From Enoplolaimus lenunculus (lineage: Eukaryota > Nematoda > Enoplea > Enoplida > Thoracostomopsidae), in the NCBI GenBank assembly GCA_030248215.1, contig JASANG010000065.1, forward strand, positions 124,001-188,000: a stretch of 64,000 nt of DNA, in the 5' to 3' direction. Numbering within the stretch: position 1 is the first letter of the stretch; each line of letters begins with the position of its first letter. The translations under genes and the position numbers were made by a program. The notes beneath the pieces are model-generated. The model ran no database searches, was not told the origin of the DNA, and saw nothing but the letters and a program-made list of their open reading frames with translations. This document shows, piece after piece, positions 46,800 through 58,030 of the stretch.

Positions 46800-46985
46800 G
46801 CACCGGCTGGGTACAAATTTCATTTTGAGCCAGGCTCGCAGCCGTTCACCTTGCTCGGGTGGCTAAAATTTTTCACGAGGGCTTACAAGGGGTTTTTGAT
46901 GACTGACGAGCAAGGAGGAAAATTTTCTAGGAGGGGAGCAAAATTCGTGTCCTGAGGCGCTGAGCCCCTTCTGGACCCCCTCCAT
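46800..46985. mobile_element. MITE, family H, inverse orientation
   Basis: GCTTACAAGGGGTTTTTGATGA, then GGCGCTGAGCCCCTTCTGGA, is the reverse complement of the family H core at 56150-56250. Confidence 0.55.
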
Positions 46986-47266
46986 TTACTTAGATGATAA
47001 TTGTTAACCCTTGAAAATCATGAGTCGTCTTCCAATCATCGACTGGGACCGGAATTAAAGTTGGCTCCAGTCGAGCTTTCCCCTCTGAGACATCAAAAAA
47101 GTCCCCGCTTAAGGTATCAAGCATATAAAGTTTTTACCTCCTGATGATTTCTATTACTCAAAGGGTCATGGTGTGTAATGGGACCAAGCTAAAATTGTTT
47201 TGCAGAAATGAAAACAGTATGACAACGCATCAGGTCATCGCCAATTTGACTTCGTAGACTGGCGAA

Positions 47267-47446
47267 ATGGCGGCTGTCTATAACAATGAACACACCGCGT
47301 TTGATGAGGATTGCCATAATATACCCATGACGCAAATGCGGTGTGTGTTACGAGAGTTGGCGGACGTTTATTTGGACAATTTATGTTGGCTTGATGGCTG
47401 TTACGAAAATCCGCTCGATAACTACTATTCTCAGATCAGAATTTGA
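47267..47446 (+). CDS. Possible first exon or 59-aa small ORF, unrecognised
   Basis: An ATG in good context (gcgaaATGg) opens a 59-codon frame starting MAAVYNNEHTAFDEDC and continuing RCVLRELADVYLDNLCWLDG. The composition looks like a real acidic protein: it is rich in Cys, Asp, Asn and Tyr, and local GC is higher than in the flanks. It lies in repeat-free sequence between family H and the 47.9-kb MITE. Phase-2 GT donors inside it (47341, 47347, 47356) would match the phase of the exon at 49969, so the two could belong to one gene, but this is inference. No known family recognised. Confidence 0.35.
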   Translation: MAAVYNNEHTAFDEDCHNIPMTQMRCVLRELADVYLDNLCWLDGCYENPLDNYYSQIRI

Positions 47447-47901
47447 TTTCCCATTTCTCAAAAGGTTTTAACTATCTGTAATTCCAAATACCGTTGCAAA
47501 GCCTAGGCTTTCGGTACTAGCAGTCCCTTAATCGGTAATTTACCATAGAAGTCTTTGCATGAAATAGCTAATCAAGTGCTACAACCACTGACATTTCGTC
47601 AGCTGAACGGCAAAAACTTTTAAAAAATACGAGAAAATTTGTTTGGGTAGTATATCAAGTAGTATTTTTTCTCATTTATAGCAACAACCAAAATTCCCCG
47701 TTTGCTAAGGGGACGGGAAGGGCAACTTGACTTGATCCAAGAAATCTGCTGACAGTAGCATTTTTGTTTCAATTATCATAATCCTGAATTATCTCCAGAC
47801 ATTCAATGTTTCATACTTAATAATACTTCGACTGTAAACGGTTTTCAAACAATTTTAACTCGAAAACTTCAGTTTACTGTAAATATTTAAAAACCCAATG
47901 A
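47447..47901. other. No gene or repeat recognised
   Basis: Possible intron of the candidate gene (47267 to 50128); otherwise featureless. Confidence 0.3.
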
Positions 47902-48188
47902 ATCCCTGTTCACACGTGCAAGTTTTTGCAGCAAAAACTTGCACAGCAACTGGCACGCACGCGCAGGTTTGATCACAAAGCAACTTTGAAGTTCTTACAG
48001 CAGCAAATTATTCACTGAAATTCATGCTATTTTACTTAATTCGCACCTGTGAACGCAGTTGCAAGTCGCTTGAATTTTTTGCACCTGCAGTTTGATTGGT
48101 CCATCGGAATGTTCCCTTGGCATGTATTTCGTGCAAGTTTCAGCTACGAGTTCTCACTGCAAAAACACTTGTCCGTGTGAATGGGGTT
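47902..48188. mobile_element. MITE with CCCTGTTCACACG ends
   Basis: Left ATCCCTGTTCACACGTGCAA and right TTGTCCGTGTGAATGGGGTT form an inverted repeat of about 30 bp that continues into CTGCAAAAAC. The interior repeats TGCAAGT / ACTTGCA. Single copy in the window; superfamily not assigned. Confidence 0.75.
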
Positions 48189-48345
48189 AGACAGATCCAC
48201 AAGCTTCTGATATCGAACGGTATATGATAGAAACTAAACTTTAGAATAAATATTAAAAATATTTCGTTTTGGTCCTTATATCGAATGGCCCACGACCTGA
48301 AAGACCTATAAACCTGCCGGCGATTTGACAACTTTCATAGGCATA

Positions 48346-48555
48346 CACTGCAAAAACTGGCGAGTCAAATTGACTCTCTCCGAAATAGGCTTTTCCCGAC
48401 TACACTAACTGAGACAAATTCCACTCCGCCAGAGTCAAACGTGCGACACAGTGAGTCGAATGTGACTTTGGTGGAGTCGAATTTTGACTCAATTTGTGTA
48501 GTCCCGAAAAGCCTATTTCGGAGAGAGCCAAGTTGACTCGCCATTTTTTGCAGTG
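48346..48555. mobile_element. MITE, family D, TA-flanked
   Basis: Ends CACTGCAAAAACTGGCGAGT and CGCCATTTTTTGCAGTG, flanked by TA. 210 bp of GAGTCGAAT / TTTGACTC repeats. Confidence 0.9.
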
Positions 48556-49650
48556 TAGTCTTGTTGCAGCAGAGCGATCACAAATCAACTAAACGTTTTT
48601 GTGTGGTTGTTACTATACTGACAATACTGCGTGTGACAGTTTAAAAACCGTACAATGATATCGCGGCCGATACGGTTGTCATTTGTAATCAACATTTTAA
48701 AACTTTATTTTGAAATAGTTTTGTTTTTAGACGTCGCATCTTAATAGTTTTTAGTCAAATTCAATGGTGTATAGACGTTGATTTGATTTCGAGCAGGTAT
48801 ATATCGATGTTTTAGGGAGCAAAAGTAAAAGTAAAGTAATTTTTTTACTTTTAATATTCAATATGCTATTTTAAAACTTGCAAAATTGCTTTTTTTCGCG
48901 ATTTTTTTTCTTGGAAATTTTGATACAAGATATATTACCCTCTATTCCTATTGTTGCACACGCCCCTGGTCGTATTGTGCAAGGTTATTGATTAGTATAA
49001 ATATTCAAAAATGTATACTTTCTTGAAGAAAGTTATCAATTATTGACTTTCAGAGACACCAAAAGCAGCGACATTTATTTGAAGTTATGTTAAAAACTTA
49101 TGCGATAATTTCGACATCCAAAGTTCGAAAAAAGTTTCGTTGCGATGACGGACGTTTGCGTTCAAAATAAATTCGGTATTAAGGTTAAGTATGCAAATAA
49201 TTTCAGATCAAGTCTACCCCCCGTCTAATCAGAAATGTAAATTTTAAGTAATACCATATGAGGGGAACTTTTAAACTTGATAGTTATATTTTTAAATTTT
49301 AACATTTAATTATCTAACCTGTACAGTATAAAGCATTCAAAAATTACTGTTTTTATTTATCGCATCGATAATTCAGGAAACGACGCTATTTGAGCAAGCA
49401 TTACAAAATCAAGGTTAAATACTGTATTGGGATCAATTGTAACGTTAACATTGGCCACGGTACACAGTATTCAACTCTAAAACTATGCCAATGATGTCTA
49501 TAAATATGAGCGCGGCTCACCGTTCATTAATTCGAAAACTGCAACAAACGGCAGTTTTCAGCAATTTCATTGCAATTTCAAACAAAAACTGTTTTACCGA
49601 AACGGGCAATACTGTTTTTCAGACATAAAAACATTTTTCGTTCAACAGTG
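48556..49650. other. No gene or repeat recognised
   Basis: About 1.1 kb of AT-rich sequence; nothing could be supported. Confidence 0.35.
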
Positions 49651-49654
49651 TACC

Positions 49655-49825
49655 GTATCCGTTGCTGTGTAGGGCACGTAGCGAGAGGGAGGCCAGATGG
49701 AGCTCAGCCCGCCTTGAAAAAAATTTTAACCTTTATTGTTAGTCATCGAAAACCCTTGTATGTCCTTCCTGAAATATTTTTGAGCCCCCCGTAGCAAGGT
49801 GAGCTGACTGACTACAGGCCTGTGT
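49655..49825. mobile_element. MITE, family H
   Basis: GTAGCGAGAGGGAGGCCAG, GGAGCTCAGCCCGCC, TAGTCATCGAAAACCCTTGT and GAGCCCCCCGTAGCAAGG match the copy at 56113-56318. Confidence 0.75.
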
Positions 49826-49968
49826 TTGCATCTACAGTAAACGCGCTATTAAACTTCTACAGTACATAATAGTTCATTTTGACAATTTTATGGTTATTAG
49901 ATGCGTAACATAACGAAATTTTATGCGATTTGCATCAAAAAATTTACTATGAAACGTTTGTTTTGCAG

Positions 49969-50128
49969 GTACACGGAAAACCATTCGATAGCTTATTATC
50001 AATGTAACCACTGGATAGAAAGCGGTATATATTTTTACGTTGACCTCAACAACATGGTATCTTTACCAACCTCCTCTAAGTTTAGAAAGGAGCTGGACAA
50101 CGTTGATCTTAACAAATTTTTGCTGTAG
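49969..50128 (+). CDS. Possible terminal exon of an unrecognised gene
   Basis: A pyrimidine-rich acceptor (cgtttgttttgcag) precedes a frame entered in phase 2. It encodes YTENHSIAYYQCNHWIESG, then IYFYVDLNNMVSLPTSSKFR, then KELDNVDLNKFLL and a stop, 52 aa. An AATAAA follows 120 bases later. Splice acceptor, protein-like composition, stop and poly(A) signal in the right order make a real 3' exon plausible. No domain recognised. The start of the frame may instead be an ATG upstream (49901) without splicing. Confidence 0.4.
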
Positions 50129-50247
50129 AATCGAAAATTAGGTTAGATATAAGTAGGCTTGTCCTTTTCTAACTATTTTTATTGGTTGTAATATTCAATG
50201 TAATTTTATCTCTTGTTCGACCGACTTATTCACGTACGTTATTCACC

Positions 50248-50253
50248 AATAAA
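50248..50253 (+). promoter_or_regulatory. AATAAA poly(A) signal candidate
   Basis: AATAAA lies 120 bases after the stop of the possible terminal exon at 49969-50128, in sequence free of recognised repeats. Confidence 0.4.
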
Positions 50254-50379
50254 GAATGAATGAACACCGAATATGAAATGCAGGCATATATCATTTGATG
50301 CTTTTTAGGTTAAATTTTCATGAATAATTTGAGATACAATTGTTGAATACAACAATTCGTCTTCCCAACAACTTGTCGC

Positions 50380-50530
50380 TCAACAGTGGCGGAAAGCCAA
50401 TTAAATTAATCCTGGCATAATCCTTAGTGTAATCGTAAGCCTAAACATAATGACGGGCGACGAATTGTCGAGTCGCTGAAATCGCAGATTACAAGTTATC
50501 GGTCGGACGAGCTGTCGGGCATCGAATTGT
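50380..50530. repeat. TTGTCG-rich dispersed repeat copy
   Basis: GACGGGCGACGAATTGTCG, TCGGTCGGACGAGCTGTCGG and CATCGAATTGTCGTGATACC recall 62135-62402. Confidence 0.5.
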
Positions 50531-50694
50531 CGTGATACCACGGTTTTTATAGCTGCGGATGGGAGTGGAAAGCTGGAATGCGTGACGATGGTTTGATGCT
50601 ATATGAGCATTTTATTTTGACAATTTTGATGAAGTTAGAAATTTTTCACAGAGAAGACCGTAAAATTTCAGCTGCTAAAGTATATTTGTTAAAG

Positions 50695-50882
50695 TGTATA
50701 TTATGAAGAAACAACAGAATAATTGCAAATGAACGAAACAAAACGAAACCAGCAAAAAATCTAAATTTCAATCATCGTAAAAACTCATAACCGAAACCCA
50801 GAACTCCGGCATCAGAACAGCAGTGAGCCGGAATCGGAATCGGAAGTCAAATTTTGCCGCAATTTTAGCCGTGGCACCCTGG
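50695..50882. mobile_element. Family B MITE, right half
   Basis: AATTGCAAATGAACGAAACA, then ACTCCGGCATCAGAACAGC and TTAGCCGTGGCACCCTGG; shared with 7026-7160. Confidence 0.65.
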
Positions 50883-51370
50883 CCTACGGAGAGCCTAATT
50901 TATCATTATAGGCGCAACAATAGGTGAACAAAATAATTGTTTGTCTACGGATACTTTGAAAATAGATTCAACGTGCAAAGTCACTATTGAAACTATACGT
51001 TTAATTTTGCGTGTTATATTGCTAGAGGCAGGTGTTTTGAAATATATATAATTGAGAAACGCTTCATAACTCAGCAACGCTCTGTAGATATTACAGGAAG
51101 CTTCGGTGATTTGAAAGCGTTTTTATTTGATTTAGCGAGCCTTATGGGTTGAATATAAGCTACCGATAGCTGCGTATGCTGGACTTCATTTTAGGAGACA
51201 ATATACGACGTCTCAAAGTTTTTTGCGAGCAAGCGTAGCGAGCAAGAAAATTTGTTATCTCTACGAATTATTCTATAGTCTGAAACGCTGCCTTGTTGAA
51301 ATCTTTTCAGAAATTTCGTGGCGATATATCCCTCAAATTGTATACGCACCAGGCAATTGACCAATACCTA
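50883..51370. other. No gene or repeat recognised
   Basis: A GCGAGCAAGCGTAGCGAGC palindrome-like patch at about 51224-51243; nothing else supported. Confidence 0.35.
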
Positions 51371-51815
51371 CTGTAGTGACACGAAAAAGAGGGGGGAACT
51401 GGTATTTATTTGGCCTCTCCAGAGGGTACCTCTCTTGTTATTCGGTTACGGACTGTTATTTATCTTTAACCCAAGCTCCGCCCCACTTCGTTACTGATAT
51501 ATATCCGGTACTGCAATTATCCGTAGAATTAAACGTTTATTTGTCTTGTGTCAATAGCTTGAGCGATAATACAAGGTTATACTTAGGAATGTACTTTCAA
51601 AATTTAAGTACGCTTTAAAGTTTCGAACTCAAATTATTTGGTCCTGGAGTCATTTATGCGCTATAATTAGGGTTAATTGACATTTATGGACTCTAATTAG
51701 GGTTTAGGAACTCTATCCGCTTACGGACTTTTTATTAGGAATACGGACTCCTATTGATTTGGACTCAAAATGGGGACCCCGCCTCTTATTACCCCCTCTT
51801 ATTCGGTCAATACAG
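51371..51815. mobile_element. MITE, family G, full length, TA-flanked
   Basis: Starts CTGTAGTGACACGAAAAAG and ends TTATTCGGTCAATACAG, with TA on both sides. 445 bp, almost the same length as 53373-53818. Confidence 0.9.
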
Positions 51816-53372
51816 TACTTAATTTTTGCGTAACAGTATTATTTTAATATATTTAAGCGTTCTCTTGATCATTCCACGCTCAAATTTGAATTTTTGAAAA
51901 ATTCGATTCTGTCCATGGCGTTAAGTGTCCTGTAATAAGGAACACTTTGTGTCTTTGGCGTAATATGCACAGACTGTAATCTTCAATTTTTCAACAAACT
52001 CATAAAAGGCATCGCAATGTTGAATAGGCAGCGTTTAAAATCATATTCGCCGTCAGAATACTAGGCTTGGGAATGTAAGTGAGGTAAAGTCTAGCAGAAA
52101 AATGGAGAAATATTTAAATAATCAGATGTTCGGAACACAATATATCTGTATAAATATATATACATATACATATACACACATATATATGTACATATATTTA
52201 AAACTTAACTCTAGACATGATCAGCACTTGAAAGCTTAAAGAGAATTCGACTATAACGAAGAGACGAAAGCGAAACAAAACACTTGAAAGTGATTTTCTC
52301 TGTTCAATTTCGAAAACTGTGCTTAAATCGTTGTCTGTATAAATTAAACATCCTTCTGCTATTAAATACGACTTTGCTATTCGCAAAATGATTCCAAAGT
52401 AACAATTGAAACGCTGAACACAAATCTATCGAAGCCTTGACTCAAAAACTGAAGAGTGCTTCTTATTGCTTAAATGAGCGATTTCGTTATAAGTTGCGTT
52501 TAAGAAGATTCAATTTCGTAGTGTAAAATTTGGACATAAATTGAAATCGATACGTACGTAATTTGTGGCAAAGCTGGTTTTGCTTAAGCTCAGACGTATA
52601 GTGAGTGACATTGAAACTTTTACTACATAAGCGGTTTCAAGAGCGAATGAAAACCGCAGTGTCGCTTAAGCATCTTGGTTTTAATGATTTGGCGTAAACT
52701 GTATCAGTTTGCTCATCTCTGCTAAACCAAACCTAGCACCATTTAGCGGTGTCAGGTTTAAGATTTTTGGTGAGAGATGGCAGTTTGACCTGGTTCTTAA
52801 AATTTTGCTACTAAACCAATTTTCGGTTTCATTTACTAGGCTGTCCATGGTTTTAGTGACCGCGAAACAGGATCACGCTTGATCGTTTGCTGTTCGAGCG
52901 CGACTTACGGAAATATCGCGAGCGTAGTGTTAGAGATTTAGGGGTTAAGATTTTTTAACCCGCCTTGCGGTTTACCCGGGGAAATTTTATATTGTTTACC
53001 CGCAGGTATACGCGCGAAAAATTGTTTTATCCGGTACCCGGATTTATGCTTCCAAAATTCGTTTTCCGTTACCCGACGCTCACCCATATTTTTTACTATA
53101 TTCAATACAAATGTGTAATTTTACAGTGCATCTCATAAGACTGGTTTACAATTCTAACTGAAAAACTGTAACCGTTATATGTTTTTAAACATGTGGGCAG
53201 GTCAAACGTGGGTCACAGCCATAATACCGTTTTTCGCACGAGTTGGCAGTTGATGGAGTAGATTTCCAGAGGGGGCAAGAAAACTTTTCGTAACAGAAGT
53301 TTGCTACGCTGTTAATAAATTTTTTGGCCAGATGGTTTATCGTAGAGGGGTGTCGTTGCTCGCTTATCCGTA
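51816..53372. other. No gene recognised; two low-complexity patches
   Basis: 52140-52200 is a TATACA-rich patch. 52945-53095 is rich in TTACCCG / TACCCGG and looks like a worn element. A minus-strand frame at 52198-52386 has no domain character. Confidence 0.4.
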
Positions 53373-53818
53373 CTGTAGTGCCCCGAATAAGAGGGGGAGC
53401 GACTGATATTTATTTGGCCTCTTCAGAGGGTACCTAACGGCGTTATTCGGCTACAGACTGTTATTTATTTTTAACCCGCCTTCAACCACAATTCGTTACT
53501 GATATATCCGGTATTGCAACTGCCCGTGGAATTAAACGTTTTTTGCCTTGCATCAAAAGCTTGAGCGATAATGCAACGTTATACTTTGGAACGTTTCTTT
53601 CAAAACTTAAGTACGCTTTAAAGTTTCGGACTCAAATTACTTGGTCTTGGAGTCATTTATGCACTACAAGTAGGGATAATTGACATTTATGGACTCTAAT
53701 TACGGTTTAGGTACTCTATCCGCTTATGGACTCTTACTAGGGATGCGGACTCCTATTGATTGGGACTCAAAATGGAGACCTCCCATTTACCCGCACCATC
53801 TTATTCGGGTCAGTACAG
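53373..53818. mobile_element. MITE, family G, full length, TA-flanked
   Basis: Starts CTGTAGTGCCCCGAATAAG and ends TTATTCGGGTCAGTACAG, with TA on both sides. 446 bp. Confidence 0.92.
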
Positions 53819-54688
53819 TAGATGCAACACTGGTTTCAAAAGTTAAGATCTAATGTTGTTCAGAACCAACAGTAACTATGAGGGTTTGTTGAAAATCGTT
53901 CAAAAAATATTGCAAGCTGATTTTGATTTGAATTGATTGCCAGTTATTATGACACACTGTTATTCTAGTAAGAAATGGATTGTTTTAAAATTTTGACAAT
54001 TTTAAACCAACTCACTGAAAAAAATTTTGAACAACATTGGTCGGCTCCGCCTACATTTCAGTCTTATATATAAATGAGCGAATCATATTACGGTTATTAG
54101 CGTTACCGGATCTAGAGAGAGCCGTACGACTCCGTCATCAGAAAATTTTTTGTGATAAAACGGTAATGTCGACCTTCCAATTTTTTCCTGTCAGTAAATT
54201 GACACACATATATAGCATACAGTCAAAATTGAATTTTATAATTTGTGTTCGCCCGTCCGCATTCAGAAATTTCGGGATACGCCGCAAACTATACTCAAAG
54301 CAGTTTCAGCCTAAATTGTTTTGACGAAAACGCCTTTTATTTGCATTTGGTTTTGTATAGTGTAAATTACCGAACGAAATTAACTGCCGCATTGTCTATA
54401 TTATGTAATGTTCAGTGTTCTAGCTTCAACTATACAGGTTGCAATAATTTTTGCAATATTTATTCAGCTAAACTTTAATGAGATATATAGACGAAAGTGT
54501 AATTTTTTCTAAGTAGCATCGACGTCAAACGACGTTTTCAATGAATACAACTGTAAGCAAATGCTACCGCGAGAAAAAATCCCTAGAGTCCCATATATTT
54601 TCTATACATTTCCTGTAAACGCACGAAGATGGTATTGAAGAAACAGATATAACCATGTTGTAGAATTAAAGCGTTTATAGAAAAGAAG
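53819..54688. other. No gene or repeat recognised
   Basis: Overlapping + frames at 54037-54478 have no domain character or splice support. Confidence 0.35.
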
Positions 54689-54871
54689 TCCAATGTATAG
54701 AACAGGGCCAGAACAGTAATATAAGCATATTCCTAGGCGTAAGCCTAAGCCTAAGTCTAAGCCTAAGCGGAAGAATGAGCCTATACCTAACCCTAAGCCT
54801 AAGCCTAAGCAAAAATAGTCTCAAGCTTAAGCTTACTCTATTACAGTCCCGCCGTAAAACGTTTCGGCCCT
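54689..54871. mobile_element. MITE, family A
   Basis: CCAATGTATAGAACAGGGCC at the left; AAGCCTAAGCCTAAGTC and AAGCTTACTCTATTACAG inside; AAACGTTTCGGCCC at the right. Confidence 0.8.
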
Positions 54872-55054
54872 ATGGGTCGAAAAGAATCAACCACTGTCAG
54901 CCGACACAGATTTTCTGTGTTCGAAGCTTTTATTCTCGTGGGGGTGATTTGTGGCCAATATGAAATTCAACAGGACCAAATTTGTTCATGTTTTATGCCC
55001 TGTGCGCACAGATTTTATTTTTTCACACTGAACGGAACAGTTTATAACTGTTGA
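54872..55054 (+). other. 60-codon ORF with hydrophobic and Cys-rich parts, uncertain
   Basis: The frame reads FEAFILVGVICG, then ICSCFMPCAH and FYFFTLNGTVYNC. It begins at the edge of a MITE and could be an exon of a secreted protein, but splice support is weak and chance is likely. Confidence 0.12.
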
Positions 55055-55174
55055 CAGTACACACTACGCTTACCCAAGTTCTAGTTGAGTAAAGAATCAC
55101 AAATTTTTAACCTGCGCTTTCAAATTCTCTACCCGCGGTGTATACTCACATCAAAAATCGCCTAACTTTGTCAG

Positions 55175-55336
55175 CTCATGTAAAGATCAAGGGCGGAACG
55201 TTTCTCTGTGGGACTAGAATAGAGTTAGCTTAAGGTTTCGACTAATTTTTTTGCCTAGCTTAGGCTTAGGCTTACGCGCAGGCTTTAGGAATATGCTTAT
55301 AATACAGTTCTGCGCATGTTGTTTACATTGGCCACT
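55175..55336. mobile_element. MITE, family A, worn copy
   Basis: CATGTAAAGATCAAGGGCGG at the left; GCTTAGGCTTAGGCTTACG inside; TGTTTACATTGGCC at the right. Confidence 0.75.
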
Positions 55337-56112
55337 TTGTCAAAGTTACTGTAAGAGACAATAATTCCTTGGCCAATCTCTGGCTACGCTGTTGGTTTTA
55401 ATTTATAAAATAAATGCTGAACGTTTGAACGAATAGTTGGCAATCCATACATTGAAGTTTAACTTGCAAACGTTACCGTTTCTAAGGACTTTGGCCCGTC
55501 TTGTTCTATAACCGACACGTCCTATTGGCCATTCGTAATTGAATACGTTTTTTATATTTACACAAACTCAAAAATATTAATATTGCGAGGAAAAATTTCA
55601 ATTTCCTGTTTTAACTACTTCACTCCGCCCTGTGTCGCTGTCAATTACGAGTTCCGATTTCATTGTGTCACTCAAAAAGCATTTCCATTTCTTGTGTTGT
55701 GTTGACTTGAGAAGCCAGCTGGTGGTGGCTGTGAAGCAAAAAATATTTCTAAGTGAAAAACAAACAAAGACCAGAAAACCTTGACTTTTTCGAATAGGAC
55801 TTGATTACCGGCGTATTCAAATGGGGCTACCACTTTGGCTGCGGGCTTCCCAACAGATATCAGAACCAAGTAGTAAAATTTAGCACTAAAATTACGTTCG
55901 ACTTCTCGCTCGTTACGCCGAAGAGACATTCGCCTATAGCACAGTAGCCATTTCCCGTCACACGTTCTGTATCCGCCGAGACACGTCTGTTAGTAATTTC
56001 AAAACTGTTTTAAAGTGTACTCAACGTAAACGTTATTTAACTTTGGTTTTTAAAAGACCGAAAAATCAACATTGAACTGCACGTTTGGGTTAGTATAGAA
56101 AGGTTTACCATC
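55337..56112. other. No gene recognised
   Basis: A minus-strand frame of 85 codons (55672-55929; starts MSLRRNEREVERNFSAKFYY) lies in repeat-free sequence. It has a possible mini-intron of about 50 bases, but no family is recognised. Confidence 0.3.
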
Positions 56113-56318
56113 AGGCCGGTTCCGTAGCCAAGGGAGGGGCCAGGGGAAGCTCAGCCCCCCCTGGAAAATTGTGGGGAAGCTCAGCCCCCCTGGAAAATTG
56201 TGGCCCCCTAGAAGATTTTCAATCTTGCTTGTAAGTCATTGAAAACCCTTGAATGCCCCTCGTACAAAATTTTTGCCGCCCCCAGCAAGGTTAGCAGCTG
56301 GCTACGGGCCTGCATCAG
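56113..56318. mobile_element. MITE, family H, with internal duplication
   Basis: Starts CAGGCCGGTTCCGTAGCC and ends GGCTACGGGCCTG, an inverted repeat. A block of about 30 bp (GAAGCTCAGCCCCCC, TGGAAAATTGTGG) is present twice in tandem. Confidence 0.85.
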
Positions 56319-56392
56319 CCTTGCGTTTGTGTTGTCAGCCTGATTTAATCACTTGAAGTTTTCAAATTGTACGTAATTAGTTGAGTAATAAT

Positions 56393-56510
56393 GGTATAAT
56401 CATATTCCTAAGCCTAAGCCTAAGCTTAGGCGTAAGTCTGAACTTATACTTTAGCTTAATCCTATTAAGCCTAAACGTCCGCAGCTGTAACCACTGAACT
56501 ATGCGGCCAG
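56393..56510. mobile_element. Family A fragment followed by a tRNA-like scrap
   Basis: CCTAAGCCTAAGCCTAAGC at 56408-56426, then GTAACCACTGAACTATGCGG (box A region on the minus strand) at 56487-56506. Confidence 0.5.
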
Positions 56511-56538
56511 GCCAAGTTTTCAATACAATAAGGGCTCT

Positions 56539-56790
56539 ACATGTAAAATCCAGTCAGTTGATTTAAACTCAGAATGTGTTGAATCATTCAGTCTGAGATA
56601 GGACTATCACAACTCAGAATTCTGAGTTGATTCAACTCATTCTGATCTTATTAATCAACTATCCCGGAATCAACTCAACACAGTATGAGAGTCAATTCAA
56701 CTCAGAATGAGTTAAAGTTTACTGTTATTAACTCAGAAAAACATAACTTTACGTCTGAGCTAATTAATTAACTCATTGGAATTTACAGTA
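56539..56790. mobile_element. MITE, family F, palindromic
   Basis: TGTAAAATCCAGTCAGTTGA at the left and ACTCATTGGAATTTACAG at the right; repeated TTGAATCATTCAGTCTGAG-type palindromes as in 39011-39264. Confidence 0.8.
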
Positions 56791-57829
56791 TACAAACTAC
56801 CGTAATTTAGACCCGTTAGGATTGTACCAAATTAACTATAGGATTGTACCACCAGGTGACTAGCAGTAACTGGTAATATTAAACTCAAATTTCTGAATCG
56901 TAAATACATTAACCATATTCTATTCGTTCTGGTTTTATTTTGAAAATATAAAACTTTATTTTGAGGCTAATAGATGATGTAAGTAGTAGTTAGGAGGTAA
57001 TAGTAGAAAAACATTCATTATCATTTCTGTAGGACAACTTCCACTTATCACAATTATGCCTGATATTTCAAAAACAACGCGACCAGTGGTAAATCCAGAA
57101 ATATATAAATAGGAAGACCGCGCAAGATATAAAATAGTTAAATAAAACTCGCTAGCGAAGAAACGACAAAGCTGAATGCTATTTTAGCTCTAAATACAAA
57201 ATCTTACTTTTGTTCTAGTCAGAGGGCCTAGGCCGGTGCTACCCTCCCTGGAGTCCGCCAAAGACGGCGAACTTATAAAATTGCTATAGTTACAAAATTA
57301 TTAAGTATCCAAAAAAACATTTAACGGTTGTTATTGGTGTTAATAATGCATGAAAATAGAGGAAAATGACTTTATATTTTATATTTCTATAAATTTTGTA
57401 CCATTTTCATTATTATTGCATTTTGGGCTCATGTTAATACTTTTCGAGGCGTCTGGTTAATATATCTAGCGGAACTGTAATAGAGTAGACTTAGGGTGTA
57501 GACTAATGTTTTGTGTAGGCTAAGGCTACGGCTTGGAGTTATATTTGGTCTAGTTTCAATTATTTTTTGCACAGCGAATGCTATCTGTTTAGAAGGCACT
57601 GGTAGGTTTTTAGGCACAAGTTTAAGCGTAGCCAAAGCCTAGGTCTATAGTTATGCCAAAATATGAAAATTTCTGAAACTGTTGAGGCAGTGTACAAAGA
57701 GTGGTGAGAGTATCTTTGATATCTTATACAAAATCATCGAATTGTGTTTTTACTTGAATTTGTTTTGAGAACATTAAACAAGAACGCACCGTTTTAGAGA
57801 AATGTTTCTAAGTATGTGGTGAGATATGC
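56791..57829. other. No gene recognised
   Basis: 57478-57660 has worn family A sequence (TAATAGAGTAGACTTAGGG, TTTAAGCGTAGCCAAAGCC) interrupted by other DNA. The rest is AT-rich. Confidence 0.4.
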
Positions 57830-58030
57830 TTGTCCTGGTGCATAAAGCAATATATGCAAAGCACAATGTTTTCTATGCTTGCCAGCAGCATACCTACGTG
57901 GCACAGTAGTATAGAGAATTCGCTTAAGGATCCGTAGGCTGAGAGTTCGAGCCACCCCCCTACTGCCTGCTTTTCCAAATGCCTTATAAAAGTTCTGAAG
58001 TTTTGGTTCCTACTTTATATAATTCCAGCG
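57830..58030 (+). mobile_element. tRNA-derived SINE copy
   Basis: Head at 57898-57960 (TGGCACAGTAGTATAGAGAA, GAGAGTTCGAGCCAC). Upstream and tail sequences are shared with 3065-3330. Confidence 0.65.
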
